From Saccharofermentans sp. (lineage in GTDB: Bacteria; Bacillota_A; Clostridia; Saccharofermentanales; Saccharofermentanaceae), in the NCBI GenBank assembly GCA_024695565.1, contig JAILHX010000135.1:1-7808 (forward strand): DNA of 7,808 nucleotides. The letters are read 5' to 3'. Below the pieces are notes generated by a model, which made no database searches, had not been told where the DNA came from, and saw only the letters and a list, made by a program, of their open reading frames with translations. Below, piece after piece: positions 5,568 to 7,808 of this stretch. A program made the translations under genes and the position numbers. How positions within the stretch are numbered: the stretch's first letter is position 1; each line of letters opens with the position of its first letter.

Positions 5568-7808
5568 ATGAAAAAGTCACTGCATAAGCTTGTATCACTT
5601 CTGATGATCACCGCTTTAGCGTTGTCATTTTTCGCATGTGGTAAGAAGGATGATGCAAGCGGTCATGAGAATGAGAAGATCCCGGAAGATGCACCCTGGT
5701 ATGACAGTGAGGTTGAGACGATTGACCTCGGAATCAATACAGGAAAGCCCATTTCGAGTTATTCAGTTATGCTTGTTGGTTCTGATGAGAATAATGTCAT
5801 TGTCTTTGTGGATGGTGAGTATACAAACAGTGATGAATATGAATCTTTTGCTTATATAAAAACTTTCAACAGGAGCACAGAAGAGATTACGACAACTGAT
5901 CTGATGTCTGCTCTTGAAGGGTGGTCTTATGTAGAAAGTGTTTCTTACAGCGGCGGTAAACTTACGCTCAAAGGTAATTATTGTGATCCGCAGACATATG
6001 ATGTGACCCGTATCGAGGAAGATGTTGATATTGAATCAGGCAACGTTCTTGATACCAGAGAGATTTCCAAGGATGATCCTGAGCCTTCTAAGGTGTCTTT
6101 TGATCTTGGAGAATATGCGGTTGGTGTTGATATTATGACTGATGAACTCAAGCATGGTTATGGCAGAGTGGTAGTTGATTCTACGGACGGAAATCCCGAA
6201 GAGATCGTAATTAAAGAAGAAGGTGTAGATTTTTATAATATTCCGATAGTACTGTCACTCAGTGAATCTTCTGCTCTGGTACCTGTCATCACAGATGACG
6301 GAAACAGATTTTTCGAGCTGAATCTGAAAACAATGGAAGTTAAGAGCCTTGAATCCGGGGACTATGAATGGCTGGATCTTAATCTGGTTGATGAACTAAG
6401 GGATTGCCGTTACGGAACTGAAGGAAAAACTTATTACACCACACCTGAAGGCATATCGGTGATCGATACCGTCAATAAGAAAATGGAAAATGCCATAGAT
6501 TACGATTGGTGCGGCGTAAATAAAATGACCTTGGAATTTCTGACGCTTGAAGATGCTGACGATGATTCATTCCTTCTCTGCGGCCAAACTAATGCCAACT
6601 ATATGCTTGCGACCAACAATTCCAAGCAGGCGTCAGAGTTTTACATAGTCCAGTTATCCAGGGCTGACAAAAATCCTCATGCCGGCAAAACGATCTTAAA
6701 TCTATATGCAGGCGAATATATCAATGCAGCTACTTATGATGCGATATTAAAGTACAACGAGACAAGCAGTGATTATTATATTGTTGTAACGGATAAGTAT
6801 GACGAATCAAACAGCTATAATGATACGACTGTCAACACGTCCATACTTAATGCAGGCGGCAGCATGAGCAATGAACTTGCTATGGATATTATCAATGGCG
6901 AAGGACCGGATATATTCCTCAATACGAGTGGACTGGGTCAGCTCAATAATGACCGTTATCTGGTTGATCTGACACCATATTTCAGTGACCTTTCAGCTGA
7001 TAAATATTTTACTAATGTCGTTGAAGCTTCGAGGTTTGACAGCAAGCTTTATCAGATGCCAATATGTTTCAGCATCGTCGGCATATTATGCAATGAGGAA
7101 TATGCAGGGAATACAGGCATAGGATTTACATTCGAAGAATACAAATCGTTTGTTAGTGGCCCGATGAATGGAACAGATGTCATTGGAACAGGGCAGGTCC
7201 CGTATTTCAATTCGCTTTTTACAGGCATGAACGATAAGTTTATTAAGGACGGGAAAGTTGATTTTAACTGTCCCGAATTCAGGGAACTTGCAGAATATGT
7301 TAATGAGAACGTTTCTGATAAGGCTGTTTCTGAAGATGAAGCGATAACTACTGACTATAGCACTGCAGCTTTCAGCACTTTCTATGGAATGATGGATTAC
7401 TTTAGCGGGTTAGCCAAGCAAAATGGTAATGCAACGATCTTGGGTCTGCCTTCTTCTGACGGGCGCGGGCCAATGGCTAAAGCATATACTTCTGTTGCTG
7501 TATCAGCTGATGCTGCGGATATTGATGCATGTGTAGAATTCATTAATGTCCTTTTATCAGATGAGATCCAGGAAGAACTTGCCTTAAGTGAACATTTTGT
7601 ATTGAACAGAGAATCTTTCCGCGAGTATGGAATGTTAGCTGTAGATTGTTTTAACGGGCCATCAGGCGATTGGATGTTTGACGGCGGTTCTAATGGTAGC
7701 AGAATGATGTTCTCCGAAAATGATATCAACAAACTTGAGCAGATAGTTCTGAGCTGCTCAAGAGTTCAATCCACAGATCCTTCAATAAGTGCTATTCTGG
7801 CTGAAGAG
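5568..7808 (+). CDS. Large lipoprotein: N-terminal sensor-like region plus extracellular solute-binding domain, 3'-truncated
   Basis: ATG 5568 opens a frame that stays open for 747 codons to the window edge, so the C-terminus is missing. The N-terminus is a lipoprotein signal: MKKSLHK, a hydrophobic core and FFACG, with Cys24 the lipidation candidate. An acidic linker ending APWYDSEV follows. Residues about 45-370 are strand-rich with recurring short blocks (for example VDIESGNVLDTREIS and FFELNLKTMEVKSL), resembling beta-propeller or repeat folds; the repeat number is not resolved. From about residue 376 (ILNLYAGEY) the protein resembles a family 1 extracellular solute-binding protein. It has MSNELAMDIINGEGPDIF (GPDIF at 446-450), YLVDLTPYF, a YQMPICFSIVGILCNEE strand and a late AAFSTFYGMMDYF segment. 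Such domains usually capture sugars or peptides for ABC import, but no permease gene is visible. The upstream site is weak (GGA at 5558-5560). The product is expected on the outer face of the membrane. Confidence 0.85.
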   Translation, partial: MKKSLHKLVSLLMITALALSFFACGKKDDASGHENEKIPEDAPWYDSEVETIDLGINTGKPISSYSVMLVGSDENNVIVFVDGEYTNSDEYESFAYIKTFNRSTEEITTTDLMSALEGWSYVESVSYSGGKLTLKGNYCDPQTYDVTRIEEDVDIESGNVLDTREISKDDPEPSKVSFDLGEYAVGVDIMTDELKHGYGRVVVDSTDGNPEEIVIKEEGVDFYNIPIVLSLSESSALVPVITDDGNRFFELNLKTMEVKSLESGDYEWLDLNLVDELRDCRYGTEGKTYYTTPEGISVIDTVNKKMENAIDYDWCGVNKMTLEFLTLEDADDDSFLLCGQTNANYMLATNNSKQASEFYIVQLSRADKNPHAGKTILNLYAGEYINAATYDAILKYNETSSDYYIVVTDKYDESNSYNDTTVNTSILNAGGSMSNELAMDIINGEGPDIFLNTSGLGQLNNDRYLVDLTPYFSDLSADKYFTNVVEASRFDSKLYQMPICFSIVGILCNEEYAGNTGIGFTFEEYKSFVSGPMNGTDVIGTGQVPYFNSLFTGMNDKFIKDGKVDFNCPEFRELAEYVNENVSDKAVSEDEAITTDYSTAAFSTFYGMMDYFSGLAKQNGNATILGLPSSDGRGPMAKAYTSVAVSADAADIDACVEFINVLLSDEIQEELALSEHFVLNRESFREYGMLAVDCFNGPSGDWMFDGGSNGSRMMFSENDINKLEQIVLSCSRVQSTDPSISAILAEE

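Noticed and set aside
5638..5859. Seventy-three-codon plus-strand frame rich in Met and Arg
   Set aside because: It is an out-of-frame shadow of the large lipoprotein gene, whose signal peptide and solute-binding motifs lie in the other frame.
7397..7732. Minus-strand frame of 111 codons near the right edge
   Set aside because: It lies opposite the solute-binding domain, which continues open to the edge with recognisable motifs. The minus-strand translation has none.

Overview
The window reads as accessory DNA from a Gram-positive anaerobe of the class Clostridia. The reasons are AGGAGG-type ribosome binding sites, a moderate to low GC content (hand counts of sampled 60-base lines run from about 28% to 57%), two Gram-positive-style lipoproteins, and small uncharacterised proteins whose relatives I recall mainly from clostridial genomes. 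The species cannot be named. All real genes are on the + strand. I see no rRNA, tRNA, CRISPR array, transposase, integrase or phage gene.

Positions 1-824 hold the end of an unrecognised gene cut by the window edge (2-349), a 44-codon gene stub (368-502), and a complete 117-residue protein of a small uncharacterised family (471-824). Positions 879-1919 encode a two-domain protein, an uncharacterised N-terminal domain fused to a GNAT acetyltransferase. A separate transcription unit with a good extended -10 promoter then encodes a lipoprotein with a transglutaminase-like Cys-His-Asp domain (2002-2994). It is followed closely by a flavin-reductase-like protein with an extra C-terminal domain of unknown function (3013-3843).

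Positions 3878-5461 start with a frameshifted stub that has its own strong ribosome binding site. Two intact, overlapping genes follow: a 213-residue uncharacterised protein (4030-4671) and a 268-residue protein whose C-terminal half matches the DUF2262 family as I remember it (4655-5461). A 106-base gap leads to a large lipoprotein running off the right edge (5568-7808). Its N-terminal half looks like a repeat or propeller-type sensor region and its C-terminal part like an ABC-type extracellular solute-binding protein. Because it has no stop codon inside the window, it is easy to overlook.

The most notable pattern is architectural. Two gene stubs keep a start codon and N-terminus but lose the rest, and each sits directly before an intact small acidic protein gene with its own ribosome binding site. 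Two other genes are fusions that carry an uncharacterised domain. This is what turnover of small cassette-like genes would look like, as in arrays of orphan immunity proteins of polymorphic toxins. No toxin gene is present here, so the immunity reading is an inference.
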